In this document: positions 16,620 to 25,551 of the stretch, one piece after another
How the letters are laid out: each line of letters starts with the position of its first letter
Numbering within the stretch: position 1 is the first letter of the stretch
Assembly (NCBI GenBank): GCA_012839205.1
Contig: DUNT01000068.1
Location: 1-50,076, forward strand
From: Clostridiaceae bacterium
Lineage (GTDB): Bacteria > Bacillota > Clostridia > DSM-8532
DNA length: 50,076 nt
Reading direction: 5' to 3'
Translations under genes and position numbers: made by a program
The notes under the pieces: generated by a model
What the model saw: only the letters and a program-made list of their open reading frames with translations
What the model was told of the DNA's origin: nothing
Database searches by the model: none

Positions 16620-17678
16620 ATGATCAACGCGTATGGAATGCAATTGACCAGGGAAGAGCTTCTTGAAAGAGTAAGCAGCATGTCCCAGATTGCAGGAGCA
16701 CGTGTTTTTCAGTATACTGAAGGAAAAGCCTGCGGAGTGAAAGCGGTGGAAGTAAACACCGGGGATGGTCTTGTATTCACAGTGCTGCCCGATAGGGGTA
16801 TGGATATTGGTGCGGCTCGTTTCAGGAACATACCGGTATCCTGGCAAAGTAAAGTTGGTGTTGTCAGTCCTAAGTTTTTTGAAAACCAGGGTCATGAATG
16901 GTTACGGAGCTTTTATGGCGGACTGCTGGCAACATGCGGCCTAAAGCATGTAGGCGAACCGGTTCAGGACGGCAATGTATTTCATGGGTTACATGGCCGT
17001 GTGTCCAATACGCCTGCCGAGAGATTCTGGATTGATGAGTACTGGGATGGTGACGATTATGTTATTAAAGTGACCGGAAAAGTACGCGAAACGGTGATAT
17101 ATGGAGAGAATTTAGTGCTCACCCGTGAAATAAAATGCATTTATGGTCAGAATAGAATATTTGTTAAAGACTCGGTTCAAAATGAGGGATATACAGATTC
17201 TCCGTTTATGATCATGTACCACATAAATCAGACATTTCCTATCGTAAGTGAATATTCAAGGTTTTACACTTCAGCAGATAATGTAGAAGCAGCTAATGAT
17301 GCCGCTAAAGAAACAGGGGATGATTTCAGCAAAATTGATGCCCCGATAAAAGACTATCAATTCAAAACATTTATCCACAACATGCCAATGGACAGAGACA
17401 AAGTTTATCAAGCTATTATTAACGAAAACTTAGAGCTTGGCGTGTATATTGCATATAATCCAAAAACACTACCGGTTGGCAATCAGTGGAAACAGCTGGG
17501 ACAGCAGGACTACGCAGTAGCTATGGAACCGGCAAACACCTACAATGTCGGTATTGTAGAAGCAAGGAAAAACGGATGGCTCCCCGTATTAAAGCCGGGT
17601 GAAACAGCAGAGATTAATCTGGAAATCGGCGTTCTTTCAGGAGCTCAGGAAATAGAGAGTTTTAAAGCTAAGCTATAG
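16620..17678 (+). CDS. Aldose-1-epimerase-like protein (DUF4432)
   Basis: The protein has a galactose-mutarotase-like beta-sandwich layout: an early TVLPDRGMDIGAARF segment, then CGLKHVGEP, HGLHGRVSNTPAE, a central YHINQTFP and a late AMEPANTYNVG. These match the DUF4432 branch of the aldose epimerase superfamily. Histidines in HGLHGR and YHIN are plausible sugar-binding or catalytic residues. Length 352 is typical. GGAAGGGTGAG at 16604-16614 supports the start. It is followed after 17 bases by a zinc alcohol dehydrogenase and then a cyclase-family hydrolase, with one terminator after all three. An anomer interconversion feeding the dehydrogenase is inferred. The substrate is unknown. Confidence 0.85.
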   Translation: MINAYGMQLTREELLERVSSMSQIAGARVFQYTEGKACGVKAVEVNTGDGLVFTVLPDRGMDIGAARFRNIPVSWQSKVGVVSPKFFENQGHEWLRSFYGGLLATCGLKHVGEPVQDGNVFHGLHGRVSNTPAERFWIDEYWDGDDYVIKVTGKVRETVIYGENLVLTREIKCIYGQNRIFVKDSVQNEGYTDSPFMIMYHINQTFPIVSEYSRFYTSADNVEAANDAAKETGDDFSKIDAPIKDYQFKTFIHNMPMDRDKVYQAIINENLELGVYIAYNPKTLPVGNQWKQLGQQDYAVAMEPANTYNVGIVEARKNGWLPVLKPGETAEINLEIGVLSGAQEIESFKAKL

Positions 17679-17695
17679 GGAAAGGAGTAAATACT

Positions 17696-18742
17696 ATGAA
17701 AGCAATTGTGATTCATGGACCTAATGATGCAAGGTATGAAGAGGTTCCTGTAAAAAAACCACAGGATGGCGAGGTTGTTATAAAAATAAAAGCTGCCGCT
17801 CTTTGTGGTACTGACTACGAACTTTATACCAACGATATGGTTTATATCAAGGAAGGGCTGTGTAAACTGCCTATGATACCCGGGCATGAATGGTCCGGTG
17901 TTATTACAGAAGTCGGCCCCAATGTTGAAGGTTTTAAAGTGGGCGATAAAGTTTCGGGTGAATGTACTGTGAGTTGCGGCAAGTGCAGTTTTTGTAAAAA
18001 AGGCCAATACAATATGTGTATCAACCGGACAGAAACAGGTGTTTTAAGCAGGGATGGCGCGTTTGCAGAATACATTACATTCCCGGTTTCACACCTGCAT
18101 AAATTTGAAAACATATCTTTTGAAGAAGCTGCATTAATTGAACCGACCGGGATTGCACTTTATGCAGTCATGCGTTCACACATTTCTCCCCTTGATAATG
18201 TTCTTGTAATGGGACCAGGTCCCATCGGACTGCTTGCGGCACAGATAGTTAAAAAAGTTTACGGTGCGAAGCGGGTTATTCTTTCCGGCACAAGAAAAGA
18301 CCGTTTGGACAGAGCCAAGGGATATGATCTTGACGGGCTTATCAATGTACGTGAAGAAGATTTAGTTGAACGTGTACGTGAGATTACAAACGGAGAGATG
18401 ATAGACACTGTAGTTGAGACATCGGGTGGTAATTCCACGTTAGAGGATATTAAAAAGGTAATAAATCCATGTGGAAAAGTCGGAATGGTTGGCTTCTTCG
18501 GAGCAAAAAGGCCTGAATGTGACTGGGATTCATTTATTACCAGGGATATAGCCATATACGGCTCATTGGGAAGTCCAAACGTATGGGGCGATGTCATCAG
18601 CATGCTGGAGAGCGGAAAACTGGAAGTTAAGAGCATAATATCCCACATTATGGACATGAAGAGCTATGACGACTTCAAGAATGCAATGGATATGATGGTA
18701 GAAAGACGCGATAATGCTTGTAAGATTATATTAAAACCATAA
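17696..18742 (+). CDS. Zinc-dependent medium-chain alcohol/sugar dehydrogenase
   Basis: An NAD(P)-dependent dehydrogenase of the MDR family, close to sorbitol, threonine or galactitol dehydrogenases. Catalytic zinc ligands are in LCGTDYE (Cys near 38) and the GHEWSG motif. Structural zinc cysteines follow the pattern CGKCSFCKKGQYNMC. The Rossmann segment VLVMGPGPIGLLAA lies near residue 170. Length 348 is standard. The gene begins after GAAAGGAG and lies between the DUF4432 gene and the cyclase-family gene with gaps of 17 and 10 bases. It probably oxidises a sugar or polyol hydroxyl group at the start of the island pathway. Neither substrate nor position of oxidation can be read from the sequence. 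Confidence 0.92.
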   Translation: MKAIVIHGPNDARYEEVPVKKPQDGEVVIKIKAAALCGTDYELYTNDMVYIKEGLCKLPMIPGHEWSGVITEVGPNVEGFKVGDKVSGECTVSCGKCSFCKKGQYNMCINRTETGVLSRDGAFAEYITFPVSHLHKFENISFEEAALIEPTGIALYAVMRSHISPLDNVLVMGPGPIGLLAAQIVKKVYGAKRVILSGTRKDRLDRAKGYDLDGLINVREEDLVERVREITNGEMIDTVVETSGGNSTLEDIKKVINPCGKVGMVGFFGAKRPECDWDSFITRDIAIYGSLGSPNVWGDVISMLESGKLEVKSIISHIMDMKSYDDFKNAMDMMVERRDNACKIILKP

Positions 18743-18752
18743 GGAGAAAGAA

Positions 18753-19388
18753 ATGAAAAGAATCATTGATTTATCCCACGATATCTTTCATCAAATGCCT
18801 GTATTTCCTGCTGACCCTGCAGTCGGGGTATTGAAGCATCACGATTATCAAAACGGTTATTTTGTGAGCCAGGTTATTTTTGGAACACATACGGGCACTC
18901 ATATTGACGTACCGATACATAAGCTAAAGGGCGGAAAATCTATTGATGAAGTGCCGATCGATGCTTTTGTGGGTAAGGCATATGTGATGGATCTTACATC
19001 CTTAAAACCACTTGAAGAGATTGGAAGAAAACACCTTGATCCATATGCTGAAAAGCTAAAGAATATAAATGCGGTCATCATTAAAACCGGATGGGCTTCG
19101 CATTTTGGCAAAGACGATTTTTTCACTTCTTTTCCCGGTCTCAGTGAAGAAGCGGTTGACTGGTTGGCAGAGCACGAAATCAGATTAATAGCTCTTGAGA
19201 GTCCTTCAGTCAATGCAATCAAGCATGCGGAAATACATACACTGCTGTTGGAAAAAGAAATATACATTGTTGAAAGCATCGCAAATGTCGAACAAATCAA
19301 AAACGATTATGTTGAATTGTTTGCGGTACCGTTGAAACTTAAAGGCCTTGATGGTTCTCCTGTGAGAGCATTTGCTATTGAAGAATAA
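18753..19388 (+). CDS. Cyclase-family metal-dependent hydrolase (kynurenine formamidase-like)
   Basis: The N-terminal IIDLSHDI and the metal-binding motif HTGTHIDVPIHK near residue 48-59 define the cyclase family (PF04199 type). Known members hydrolyse formylkynurenine or isatin, and some act on lactone or amide bonds. The acidic ESPSVNAIKHAEIH segment completes the usual pattern. Length 211 is normal. It starts 10 bases after the dehydrogenase with AAGGAG in front. Next to a sugar dehydrogenase, opening a lactone product would be logical, but this is inference. No kynurenine pathway gene is nearby. An intrinsic terminator follows. Confidence 0.85.
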   Translation: MKRIIDLSHDIFHQMPVFPADPAVGVLKHHDYQNGYFVSQVIFGTHTGTHIDVPIHKLKGGKSIDEVPIDAFVGKAYVMDLTSLKPLEEIGRKHLDPYAEKLKNINAVIIKTGWASHFGKDDFFTSFPGLSEEAVDWLAEHEIRLIALESPSVNAIKHAEIHTLLLEKEIYIVESIANVEQIKNDYVELFAVPLKLKGLDGSPVRAFAIEE

Positions 19389-19423
19389 GGCAGTGTCACA
19401 GAGCTTGTTTTAATTGTTTACCA

Positions 19424-19457
19424 AACGAGGCTGTTTGTTTACAGACAACCTCGTTTA
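19424..19457 (+). terminator. Intrinsic terminator after the DUF4432-dehydrogenase-cyclase genes
   Basis: AAACGAGG (19424-19431) pairs with CCTCGTTT (19450-19457), with an inner CTGT/ACAG pairing, followed by a T-rich tail. It separates the three-gene unit from the permease. Confidence 0.75.
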
Positions 19458-19484
19458 TTCTTATATAAAAACAAGAGGTGAAGA

Positions 19485-20471
19485 ATGGAGAATAAAGGTC
19501 AAACGCATTCAACTGAAAGCAAAAAGATATTAAAAAAATTAAAAGTATTAGAAAATATAATACTGCTTGTTGTCTTCCTTTTCATCGCCTATTCACTGGA
19601 TAATTATTTCTTTACAATTCCCGTCATCGTTAGTGTGCTGAAGGGTACAGCTTTAATATCAGTGCTTGCAATGGCGGAGAGTATTGTATTAGCAGCAGGT
19701 GGTATAGACTTGTCAATTGCAAGCATCGGACTGTTATCTTCCAGCATCATGTTTTTCTTTGTGGAAGCCGAATTAACAGGGGTAGTACCGGCCATAATTG
19801 TCAGTATTATTGCCGGGGGATGTATTGGCCTTATTAATGGTATATTTGTGTCCAAGCTACGGATTAATCCTATTATTGTGACAATGAGTACCGCACTGTT
19901 TGCCAGAGGCGTTTCGGGATCGATATCAAACAATATTGCAATATTTAATACCAAACCGGAATTTGCGTTTTTTAAATCGGTATACTTCAGTATTATACCG
20001 GTATCGTGTATCTTCACCCTGGGTATCATGGTTTTCTGTTACTTGATATTTCGTTTTACTGTAGTGGGACGGCAGATTTTTGCCGTTGGTGGCAGTGAGG
20101 AGTCTTCCAGATTATGTGGTTTAAAAGTGGACCGGATTAAGACATTAACATATACCGTCGCAGGATTTATTGCCGGCATTGGTGGTATTTTAGTAATGTC
20201 CGATACTTTGCTGGCCACAAGGTTTTTTAGTGCCAGCGCTGATATTGAGGTGATATTGGCTGCTATTATTGGTGGTGTTTCTCTTTTCAGCCGAGCAAAT
20301 ATATTCTTTCGCGCATGTGCAGGCGCAGCAATTATAGCCATATTGAATCGTATCTTATACGGGTTGTTTGTATTTGACTATATGCGCGCAATTTTCATTG
20401 GAATTATTGCTCTGATTATAATCGCAACAAAAAACAGTATGTTTAAACACAAAAACCAGAGCAACTATTAA
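19485..20471 (+). CDS. Ribose/galactose-type ABC transporter permease (third permease)
   Basis: This is a membrane subunit of the BPD_transp_2 family (RbsC/MglC-like). The 328 residues contain about eight to ten hydrophobic helices, beginning at about residue 27. They include the typical ESIVLAAGGIDLSIASIG segment and the cytoplasmic GRQIFAVGGSEESSRLCGL loop that meets the ATPase. The start follows AGAGGTGAAG. It stands alone after a terminator and some 5 kb away from the main transporter genes, without an ATPase or receptor of its own next to it. It may partner one of the two ATPases at 25552 or 29216. Confidence 0.9.
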   Translation: MENKGQTHSTESKKILKKLKVLENIILLVVFLFIAYSLDNYFFTIPVIVSVLKGTALISVLAMAESIVLAAGGIDLSIASIGLLSSSIMFFFVEAELTGVVPAIIVSIIAGGCIGLINGIFVSKLRINPIIVTMSTALFARGVSGSISNNIAIFNTKPEFAFFKSVYFSIIPVSCIFTLGIMVFCYLIFRFTVVGRQIFAVGGSEESSRLCGLKVDRIKTLTYTVAGFIAGIGGILVMSDTLLATRFFSASADIEVILAAIIGGVSLFSRANIFFRACAGAAIIAILNRILYGLFVFDYMRAIFIGIIALIIIATKNSMFKHKNQSNY

Positions 20472-20770
20472 CCTAACCGAAATATGTCCTCCTAATACGA
20501 ATATAGACTCATTGTTTATATCAAGATTAGGAATTACAATGTAAATAATTAATAAATGTTTACTTTCTAAACTTAGCTTTTTTGTTAGTTACTACTAGTT
20601 ATGTAAAGAAGTTAGTGTATTCTTATCGCAAATAATAGGGAAGGATGTAGCAGAATTCATTTGATGATAACATCGGTACCGTGATATCATACAATTCAAG
20701 TCAACTATTCACATATTTTTAAAAAAGATTATAAACGCCAATTAAGGCGCATAAAAAAGGAGCGAATGAA
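20472..20770. other. Intergenic region before the second DapA-family gene, no gene seen
   Basis: About 300 AT-rich bases without a credible ORF. Near the end CGCCaattaaGGCG forms a small hairpin just before the AAAAGGAG ribosome binding site of the next gene. It could affect translation or be a processing site. No clear promoter was placed. Confidence 0.4.
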
Positions 20771-21667
20771 ATGAAAGAAATGAATGAAAAACTAACAGGT
20801 ATATTTGCACCAATTACCACACCATTTACAAGCGACGGCGAAGTAGACTATACCGGCCTTAAAAAGAACATGGAATTTTACGCAAAGTCTGGTATTAAAG
20901 GATATTTAGCACTGGGCTCCAACGGAGAGAACAAATCATTGACCAATGAAGAGAAACTCAAAGTTTTAAAGACAATAATTGACAACAAGGGCGAAGATCA
21001 AATCGTCATGGGTGGATGTATATTTGAGTCGACATATGAAACGATAGAGTTTGCAAAAAAATTCGAGGAACTTGGTGTTGATTTTATTACATTGCTCCCT
21101 CCTTCTTATTTTAAAAAGCAAATGACTGAACCTGTACTGGTTAAATACTTTAATGATGTAGCAAATGCGGTTGACACACCTTGCCTTTTATACAATGCAC
21201 CACAGTTTTGTGGTGGTACCACGCTTTCTGTAAATTTGGTTGCAGAATGTGCAAAAAATCCAAAAATTGTAGGTATTAAAGACTCCTCTACAGGTAACAT
21301 AGAAAACTTCCTATTCGGCTTGAGAGATAAAATAAGCGTCATGGCAGGATCTGCCAACTTCTTTATGAGGACTGTAATTATGGGCGGAAGTGGTGGAATA
21401 GTATCACTTGCCAACATTTTCCCCGGAATTGTTTGTGAGCTTTACCAGTTAATTCTTGACAAGAAATATGAAGAGGCTTTTGCGCTTAATGATAAGGTTT
21501 TACGCCTCAACAAAGGAGTATCAGGCGCAGGTGGTGTAGCTGCAGTTAAATACGCAATGGATCTTGCCGGCCTAAAGGGCGGAGACCCAAGACTACCCTT
21601 ATTACCATTACCTCAGGATAAGCGTGATAAAGTGAAAAAACTGCTTGAAGAAAATGGCATGATATAA
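20771..21667 (+). CDS. DapA-family aldolase/dehydratase (copy 2 of island)
   Basis: A paralog of the protein at 11675, with the same modified loop GSNGE, Schiff-base K170 in VGIKDSS and Y141 in LYNAPQFCGG. As in copy 1, the DapA arginine is missing, so this is probably a 2-keto-3-deoxy acid aldolase, dehydratase or relative rather than dihydrodipicolinate synthase. Length is 298. AAAAGGAG lies 8 bases before the start. It opens a tight run of genes with a 2-hydroxyacid dehydrogenase, KDG-kinase-like protein, MocA-type oxidoreductase and AllA-like protein. Having two such enzymes in one island suggests two different keto-acid steps, or one aldolase and one dehydratase. Confidence 0.88.
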   Translation: MKEMNEKLTGIFAPITTPFTSDGEVDYTGLKKNMEFYAKSGIKGYLALGSNGENKSLTNEEKLKVLKTIIDNKGEDQIVMGGCIFESTYETIEFAKKFEELGVDFITLLPPSYFKKQMTEPVLVKYFNDVANAVDTPCLLYNAPQFCGGTTLSVNLVAECAKNPKIVGIKDSSTGNIENFLFGLRDKISVMAGSANFFMRTVIMGGSGGIVSLANIFPGIVCELYQLILDKKYEEAFALNDKVLRLNKGVSGAGGVAAVKYAMDLAGLKGGDPRLPLLPLPQDKRDKVKKLLEENGMI

Positions 21668-21697
21668 ATAGAAATAAGCTGTACGTGGGGTTTTGAG

Positions 21698-22651
21698 ATG
21701 AGAAAAATAATATTGACTAAGAAATTAAATGAAAAGAATTACCAACTGTTACAGGATATAAATGATATTGAAACAGTATACGTACTTGACGGAAATGAAG
21801 AGGCGTTTAATGAACATATAAAGGATGCTGAAGCAATATTGTTGAGTACGGCATACAAGATGACAAGAGAAGTTATTGATAATGCTAAAAACTTAAAAGT
21901 TATCAGCAGGACCGGAGCAGGTGTAGACAATGTAGACGTTGAAGCGGCTTCAGAAAAAGGTATTTTGGTACTCAATACGCCTACTGCCAATTCTATATCG
22001 GTGGCTGAACATACTATTACCCTTATTTTAGCTATTACAAAGCAGATTATTATGTATGACAGTAATCTTAGGGACGGGAACTTTAAAATACGCCGTAGTG
22101 GAAAAACACGCGATATAGACGGTAAGACATTGGGACTTATCGGATGTGGCAGAATTGGTCAGTTTGTGGCAAATAAATGTAAAGCTGCATTTGGTATGGA
22201 AGTCATAGGATACGACCCATATATTAAAGAATTGCCGGGTATTCTGATATACGAAGATATTGAAGAAGTATTTAAACGAGCAGACTACATATCATTGCAC
22301 CTGCCGCTGACTTCAGAAACAAAGAATTTAGTCGGAGAAAGATTACTTGGGCTCATGAAACCGACGTCATATCTTGTTAATACAGCGCGGGGAGGAATCG
22401 TAGATGAATACGCACTGGCTGAAAAGCTTAAAAACGAAGAAATTGCCGGTGCAGCACTTGATGTATTTGAAACCGAACCTCCTGGCATGGACAATCCTCT
22501 ATTACAACTGAAAAACGTGATACTGACGCCGCATTCTGCAGCTTTGAGTAAAGAGTGTTCTGATAGGGTAGCATATGAGGCGACATTGGGTATAGCTGAT
22601 TACTTAAAAGGTAATACACCAAAATTTATAGTCAACAAGAGTATTTTATAG
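21698..22651 (+). CDS. D-isomer-specific 2-hydroxyacid dehydrogenase
   Basis: An NAD-dependent reductase of the SerA/glyoxylate-reductase family. The Rossmann fingerprint LGLIGCGRIGQF lies near residue 148. The catalytic Arg, Glu and His are in NTARGGIVDE, FETEPPG and LTPHSAAL. Length 317 is typical for hydroxypyruvate, glyoxylate or lactate-type enzymes and too short for a SerA with an ACT domain. It sits 30 bases after the DapA paralog and 18 bases before the kinase gene. In this setting it may reduce a 2-oxo acid or aldehyde-acid fragment released by the aldolase, or oxidise the reverse. Substrate not readable. Confidence 0.9.
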   Translation: MRKIILTKKLNEKNYQLLQDINDIETVYVLDGNEEAFNEHIKDAEAILLSTAYKMTREVIDNAKNLKVISRTGAGVDNVDVEAASEKGILVLNTPTANSISVAEHTITLILAITKQIIMYDSNLRDGNFKIRRSGKTRDIDGKTLGLIGCGRIGQFVANKCKAAFGMEVIGYDPYIKELPGILIYEDIEEVFKRADYISLHLPLTSETKNLVGERLLGLMKPTSYLVNTARGGIVDEYALAEKLKNEEIAGAALDVFETEPPGMDNPLLQLKNVILTPHSAALSKECSDRVAYEATLGIADYLKGNTPKFIVNKSIL

Positions 22652-22669
22652 AGATTAGGAGGAAACAAA

Positions 22670-23728
22670 GTGGCTAAAAAATTTGATTTAGTAGGTTTTG
22701 GGGAGGCAATGGTACGTTTTAATTCTCCCGAGCATGTGAGACTCGAACAAGCTCAGTATATGAATCTTGCGATTGCAGCAGCAGAGTTAAACGTTTGTGT
22801 AAACACTTCAACACTTGGGCTGAAAACTAAATGGGTGTCAAAACTGGTTGATACCTGGTCTGGTAAATATGTGGTTAATAAAGGACGAGAGCATAATGTA
22901 AATATGGATGATGTCATTCTTGAACCTTATGACGGTTCGGGAAGAAAGGCGCGTAACGGATTGTGCTTTATCGAAGTCGGTATTGGGCCTCGTGCATCCA
23001 GACAGATTTATGATAGAGGCAATAGTGCGATTTCGCAGATACAACCCGGAGAAATTGACTGGAAGGAAATCTTTTCGGATGCTGGTTGGTTCCATACGAC
23101 TGGTATTACATGTGCAATTTCACCAGAAGCAGCAAATGAAGCGATACGTTCATTAAAAATAGCAAAAGAATGTGGATTGACAACAAGCTTTGACTTAAAC
23201 TACAGATCAACACTTTGGTCACCGGAAGAAGCTCAGGCAGTTATGGAAAAAGCCATGCCATACATTGATGTTTTGATTGGAAATGAAGAAGATTTTGAAA
23301 CTATGCTTGGTATTAAGGCAGAAGGCACCACAAAAACGTATTCAAAACTTGATCCTATGAATTATAAAAATGTTGCCAAAATGGTTTGTGATAAGTATCC
23401 AAATGTGAAAACAGTTGGTACAACACTCCGTGAAGTAAAAACCGCACTTCTGAACGACTGGAGAACAGTTGCATACCACAATGGTGAATTCTATGTATCC
23501 AAAAAGTACGAGAATCTTGAGATATACGACAGAACAGGCGGCGGCGACAGTTTTGCATCGGGTATAATATATTCCCTTATAAGTGGTGAGTACAAGGGAC
23601 AAGACATGATTGAGTTTGCAGCAGCGTACAGTGCATTATGCCATGGCTTTATGGGAGACTGGAACTGGGCATATAAAGAAGAGGCAGAGAGCTTAATGAA
23701 GGGTGGAAGTGCAAGAGTTAAGCGTTAA
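22670..23728 (+). CDS. PfkB-family sugar kinase, 2-keto-3-deoxygluconate kinase-like
   Basis: Ribokinase-fold kinase. The ATP/anion hole is DRTGGGDSF near residue 290 (the usual DTxGAGD with R in place of the second residue's neighbour and G for A). Sugar-acid kinases of the KdgK type share the SFDLNYRSTLW and late GDWN elements seen here. The N-terminal GGA-x-N-A motif of many PfkB proteins is replaced by YMNLAIAAAELN. Length 352 is slightly long. The start codon is GTG at 22670 with TAGGAGG before it. Phosphorylation of a 2-keto-3-deoxy sugar acid before aldol cleavage is the best inference. Confidence 0.87.
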   Translation: MAKKFDLVGFGEAMVRFNSPEHVRLEQAQYMNLAIAAAELNVCVNTSTLGLKTKWVSKLVDTWSGKYVVNKGREHNVNMDDVILEPYDGSGRKARNGLCFIEVGIGPRASRQIYDRGNSAISQIQPGEIDWKEIFSDAGWFHTTGITCAISPEAANEAIRSLKIAKECGLTTSFDLNYRSTLWSPEEAQAVMEKAMPYIDVLIGNEEDFETMLGIKAEGTTKTYSKLDPMNYKNVAKMVCDKYPNVKTVGTTLREVKTALLNDWRTVAYHNGEFYVSKKYENLEIYDRTGGGDSFASGIIYSLISGEYKGQDMIEFAAAYSALCHGFMGDWNWAYKEEAESLMKGGSARVKR

Positions 23729-23799
23729 ATTGAAGACAATTTAAGGTGCCTGTATGAATTGCGATAAATAAAAAATAAATGAAAGTGGTGATTTGATTA

Positions 23800-24951
23800 A
23801 TGAAGAAAATCAATGTTGCGCTTGTTGGTCATAAGTTTATGGGACGTACGCATACACATGCAATAACAGACGCTCCAATATTCTTTGACTTGGGTGTGGA
23901 GATTAACAAAAAAATAATCTGTGCGAATGAAGATTCAGTTTTTGATGTAGCCAAGAGATGGGGATGGGAAAAAGCTGTTCTTGATTGGAGAGAGATTATT
24001 GAGGACAAAGAAATCGATTCTGTCAGTATTGCTGCACCCAGTAAGGTTCATGCAGAAATAGCTATTGCTGCGGCTAAAGCAGGGAAGCATGTATTCTGCG
24101 AAAAACCATTGGCACTGGATATGGAAGATGCAGAGGCCATGGTGAAAGCAGTAGAAGAAGCAGGCGTTGTTAACATGGTTGGATTTAATTTCCGTAGAGT
24201 TCCTGCATTGTGCCTTGCAAAACAACTGATTGAAGAAGGTGTGCTGGGAGAGTTGTACCATTTCAGGGCAATCTGGTCACAGGATTGGCTGACTGACCCC
24301 AAATTCCCAATTGCATGGCGTTTAAAAAAGGCCTTGGCTGGTTATGGAACACACGGAGATTTAGGCGCTCATCTTATTGATATTGCACGTTTTCTGGTTG
24401 GTGACATAGACGAAGTATGCTGTGTGCAGAAAACATTTAACAAAATGCGTCCTGTGGCGGTATTTGAGGATGGTTTATATGCCGAAGCCGGAGAAGATAT
24501 GGCAGAAGTTGATGTTGACGATGCGTCACAGATGCTCGCAACATTTAAAGACAAGAACATGATGGCATATTTCGAGAGCACCAGAAATGGTACAGGTCAT
24601 AAGAACCAGAACCGCATCGAAGTTGCCGGAAGCAAAGGTGCGATTATCTGGGACGAAGAGAAACTTAACGAGCTCGAATACTACAACGATGGAGATCCTG
24701 CACATGTGAGAGGTTTCAGGAGAGTAATGGTAGGAGAGGCTATACATCCGTATATGGCCAATTGGTTCCCGGTAGGGCATATTATTGGATACGGTGATAC
24801 ATTTGTCAATGAGTATTACGATTACTTTACCGCAATTAAAAATGGCGAAGGAGTAACACCTAATTTCAGAGACGGTTTAATGGTGCAAAAAGTACTGGAT
24901 GCAGCAGAGCAATCAGCAATCGAAAGAAAGTGGAAGAAAGTCCAGTATTAA
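23800..24951 (+). CDS. Gfo/Idh/MocA-family oxidoreductase
   Basis: NAD(P)-dependent sugar oxidoreductase. The N-terminal nucleotide-binding strand VALVGHKFMGRTH has GH in place of the common GxGxxG spacing. The family hallmark EKPLALD (101-107, with K102) is intact. The later GTHGDLGAHLIDIARFLVG provides the expected histidines. Length 383 is normal. AAGTGG precedes the start at modest strength. Family members oxidise inositols, levoglucosan, glycosides and many sugars. Here it follows the kinase gene and precedes the AllA-like gene by 21 bases. It offers a second oxidation chemistry in the island beside the zinc dehydrogenase. Confidence 0.92.
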   Translation: MKKINVALVGHKFMGRTHTHAITDAPIFFDLGVEINKKIICANEDSVFDVAKRWGWEKAVLDWREIIEDKEIDSVSIAAPSKVHAEIAIAAAKAGKHVFCEKPLALDMEDAEAMVKAVEEAGVVNMVGFNFRRVPALCLAKQLIEEGVLGELYHFRAIWSQDWLTDPKFPIAWRLKKALAGYGTHGDLGAHLIDIARFLVGDIDEVCCVQKTFNKMRPVAVFEDGLYAEAGEDMAEVDVDDASQMLATFKDKNMMAYFESTRNGTGHKNQNRIEVAGSKGAIIWDEEKLNELEYYNDGDPAHVRGFRRVMVGEAIHPYMANWFPVGHIIGYGDTFVNEYYDYFTAIKNGEGVTPNFRDGLMVQKVLDAAEQSAIERKWKKVQY

Positions 24952-24972
24952 GAATAGGAGTTGAATTCTGTT

Positions 24973-25458
24973 ATGAAAACATTAGTGACAAAGCGCCTGA
25001 CACCAGAAAATGTTGAGATGTTCGGAAAAGCTATAAAAGTTGATGACACATTGACTTTAAATGCTGGTGAACATAAATACGTCGGTCAGCTTGCTATTCT
25101 TTCCTGTGAAGATTCATTGCAGGTTGGCATACACTCTGCTGGAAACCAAGGTTTTGTTGTCAGTCAACTCGAACAGCATGCGGATACACCAGAACTTCTT
25201 GCAGCACTGAAAGGTGATTTTATAGTACCTGTCACAAATTCAATTGAAGTTGAAGGCAAACAGGTTCCGGATATGGCAAACATTAGTGCTATCCGGGTTA
25301 ATCAAGGCGAGGGTATCGTATTTGAAAAGGGAGTTTGGCATTGGTCGCCCTATCCTGCTGGAGATTACTGTGATGTACTGGTTATCTTCAAGAAAGATAC
25401 ACCGGACAATGATTTCATCTCATTTAAGCTGGAAGAAGAAATTAGAATAATACCATAA
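24973..25458 (+). CDS. Ureidoglycolate-lyase-like (AllA-fold) protein
   Basis: A small cytoplasmic beta-barrel protein of 161 residues. The GEGIVFEKGVWHWSPYP segment near the C-terminus resembles the conserved metal/substrate motif of AllA, and the LEQHADTPELL segment resembles the central region. True AllA cleaves ureidoglycolate in allantoin degradation, but no allantoin gene is present. The sugar-acid setting makes another lyase or dehydratase reaction more likely. The ATG at 24973 is taken. AGGAG lies 12 bases upstream, a rather long distance, and a TTG at 24961 directly abuts that site. The function is an open question. Confidence 0.7.
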   Translation: MKTLVTKRLTPENVEMFGKAIKVDDTLTLNAGEHKYVGQLAILSCEDSLQVGIHSAGNQGFVVSQLEQHADTPELLAALKGDFIVPVTNSIEVEGKQVPDMANISAIRVNQGEGIVFEKGVWHWSPYPAGDYCDVLVIFKKDTPDNDFISFKLEEEIRIIP

Positions 25459-25551
25459 ACTGGCTTGCTGTAAAATTATGCTTGTTGCGACATTTTCCCT
25501 CGAATCGCAGATTTACTTAGTTAACTGCTTGAAAACACAGTGGAGGAAATC
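25459..25551. other. Gap containing one copy of a 12-base repeat before the ATPase gene
   Basis: TTGTTGCGACAT at 25482-25493 recurs exactly at 27053-27064, before the permease gene at 27107. Each copy is 54-70 bases before a start codon. It may be an operator or coincidence. Confidence 0.3.
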
